From positions 1 to 40,447 of IMG/VR virus record IMGVR_UViG_3300018063_000028: a DNA stretch of 40,447 bases; one strand, 5' to 3'. Source of the stretch: a virus. The notes beneath the pieces were generated by a model. The model worked only from the letters and a program-made list of their open reading frames with translations, ran no database searches and was not told the origin of the DNA. Shown here piece by piece: positions 39,401-40,447 of the stretch. Position 1 is the stretch's first letter. Each line of letters begins with the position of its first letter. The position numbers and the translations under genes were made by a program.

Positions 39401-40224
39401 ACGTCGTACGTCAAGAAGCACCGGCAGTTTATGACGTTGCCAGCACTCGCTCCCTTACTGATGTCTCCTGGCCAGCCCAGGAACTCGCCACCCACGGTGA
39501 AGTCCTGATTGATCTCGACTGTCTGCCCGTCTGCGTCCGCGTGAATATCGCGCACGAACGGATCGCCGAGTGTGTTCCAGGTCTTTTCCATCGGCACGCC
39601 CGTCGCCTGTGCCGCTTCGTGCGCCGCGAAGTTAGCCGCATTACCGACTTCGGTCCGCGCGATCACCATGCTTCGGTTGGGAATGATCTCGTCGAGGAAC
39701 AGATCGTCGATCCGGCTCGCAGTCTCTTGCAGGCTATCGCCCTCTTCGGTCGCCTCGGCCAGGATAACCTGCAACCGATCACGTGTCGTCTTGTTGATGT
39801 CTGCCACGCGACTCGCTGCGTTGCCACGAAGCCAGTTCACCATCGGATCACGGAACGGATCGGGAGCCTTCATCGTCGCGTCCAGGTGCCGAGCCGCCCA
39901 CGGACCGTAGCTTGACGCGGTGTCGAGGTACACTTTCCAGTACGCCTGCTCTAAGGCTTCGCGCGTCTCTTGCAGGGCCTCGCTCATGCGCCGCTTCGAT
40001 GGGTACACGTCAAGCACGGCGTTCCGCTGGCGATCGAATACGTCCGCGAACACGTCGGCTGCGTTGTGTTCAAGGATCAGCTTGCGGCGGTCCACCGTTT
40101 CCTTGATCACAGGGCGATCCCACTTCTTTGTGCGGATGCCGCACCTGTCCCGCTCGGCCAGGAAGTTCATGGTCGCCCAAAGCACTTTGTGGCGTTTACT
40201 TACGCAGTAGGTGCTTGGAATCAT
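39397..40224 (-). CDS. Minor head protein (SPP1 gp7/Mu F-like)
   Basis: A 275-aa protein with the head-morphogenesis pattern: helical N-terminus with LLEHNAADVFADVFDRQRNAVL in outline, a RTEVGNAANFAAHEAAQATGV region and a C-terminal VINCRCFLTYDV, the NCRCxLT ending of SPP1 gp7-type proteins. ATG 40224 overlaps the previous stop (ATGA). In this family the C-terminus may carry toxins or toxin-like domains; here it ends at the CRC motif and the effector domains are in following genes. It usually sits on the portal. Confidence 0.8.
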   Translation of the reverse strand: MIPSTYCVSKRHKVLWATMNFLAERDRCGIRTKKWDRPVIKETVDRRKLILEHNAADVFADVFDRQRNAVLDVYPSKRRMSEALQETREALEQAYWKVYLDTASSYGPWAARHLDATMKAPDPFRDPMVNWLRGNAASRVADINKTTRDRLQVILAEATEEGDSLQETASRIDDLFLDEIIPNRSMVIARTEVGNAANFAAHEAAQATGVPMEKTWNTLGDPFVRDIHADADGQTVEINQDFTVGGEFLGWPGDISKGASAGNVINCRCFLTYDV

Positions 40225-40447
40225 AAAATCATAGGTCTTTTATACTTCTTTGGTTCACTGCGAAGTTGCTCACGAATAGCAGCCCACAAAGCACCTGATG
40301 ACGGTTTTTGTTTTGGTTTGGATGAAACCCCCCCCCCCCCTACGTCCACAACTCCGTCACCCATCGCAAGATACCACACAAAGGACGACACCGGGTCCGG
40401 ATCGTTCATAACGACTGTGAAACCATCGGCGTTCATCGACGTTAGAT
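40221..40447 (-). CDS. C-terminal part of a protein cut by the edge (possible portal)
   Basis: The frame is open from the window edge to a TGA at 40221, which overlaps the next gene. The ATG at 40436 would give 71 aa but no ribosome site is visible in the few bases beyond it. The end reads SGALWAAIREQLRSEPKKYKRPMIL. It carries a run of 13 G residues on the coding strand (40328 to 40340), coding GGGG. In tailed phages the portal gene precedes the minor head protein, which is why I suggest portal; no portal motif is visible. Confidence 0.45.
   Translation of the reverse strand, partial: LTSMNADGFTVVMNDPDPVSSFVWYLAMGDGVVDVGGGGVSSKPKQKPSSGALWAAIREQLRSEPKKYKRPMIL
40328..40340. repeat. 13-base poly-C (poly-G on the coding strand) tract
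   Basis: Thirteen consecutive C on the plus strand inside the partial reading frame. Such homopolymers slip readily, so it could be a phase-variable site or a read-length error. Confidence 0.7.

Overview
The window is part of the genome of a long-tailed, apparently non-contractile dsDNA phage (siphovirus) or a closely related prophage. I see an HK97-type head set, an SPP1 gp7/Mu F-type minor head protein, head-tail connectors, a tail terminator, a major tail tube protein, tail chaperones with a likely -1 frameshift, a 750-residue tape measure, a tail hub and fibres, and no sheath gene. Paired spanin genes with an o-spanin lipobox point to a Gram-negative host. Every gene I accept is on the minus strand, so the biological order runs from position 40447 down to 1. 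Genes are tightly packed, with many ATGA, GTGA, TAATG and TGATG overlaps.

Head region (40447 to about 25985): the possible C-terminal end of a portal gene, the minor head protein, then three very large multidomain proteins. The first (1105 aa) joins a 2H phosphoesterase, a HAD phosphatase and a PI4K/HipA-like kinase. The second (828 aa) ends in an R-S-E ADP-ribosyltransferase. The third (809 aa) joins an HxxxxH domain, a GNAT-like domain and an XkdF-like prohead protease. They share a Gly-rich junction motif, and the first two share a paralogous module placed before different catalytic domains. This looks like a cassette of virion-associated effectors attached to the capsid assembly machinery. 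Small Cys-rich proteins, a scaffold-like protein, the major capsid protein, accessory virion proteins and a connector follow.

Lysis and tail region (about 25970 to 6191): a lysis cassette (holin-like protein, 47-aa membrane protein, overlapping inner and outer spanins) sits between the head connector and the head-closure genes. It is followed by the neck proteins, tail terminator, tail tube, two paralogous small virion proteins, frameshifted chaperones, tape measure, a long run of small tail-tip and fibre proteins, a tail hub, a 744-aa tail protein and a YkuD-type L,D-transpeptidase-fold enzyme. No classical endolysin is visible.

Replication region (about 6125 to 1): an SF2 helicase, a zinc-finger protein whose gene carries a dense array of GGGTCAGGA repeats (probable lambda O-like origin), a DnaB-like helicase, a primase, a 362-base non-coding leader with a promoter-like element, and small early genes running off the left edge.

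Regulation: three copies of a sequence containing GGTAAAATAAAAGAG lie upstream of the protease part of the 809-aa protein, the scaffold gene and the tail tube gene. Two of them have the same 92-base distance to the start codon and a second conserved leader box. They are the best candidates for phage late promoters. Terminase and most of the portal lie outside the window.
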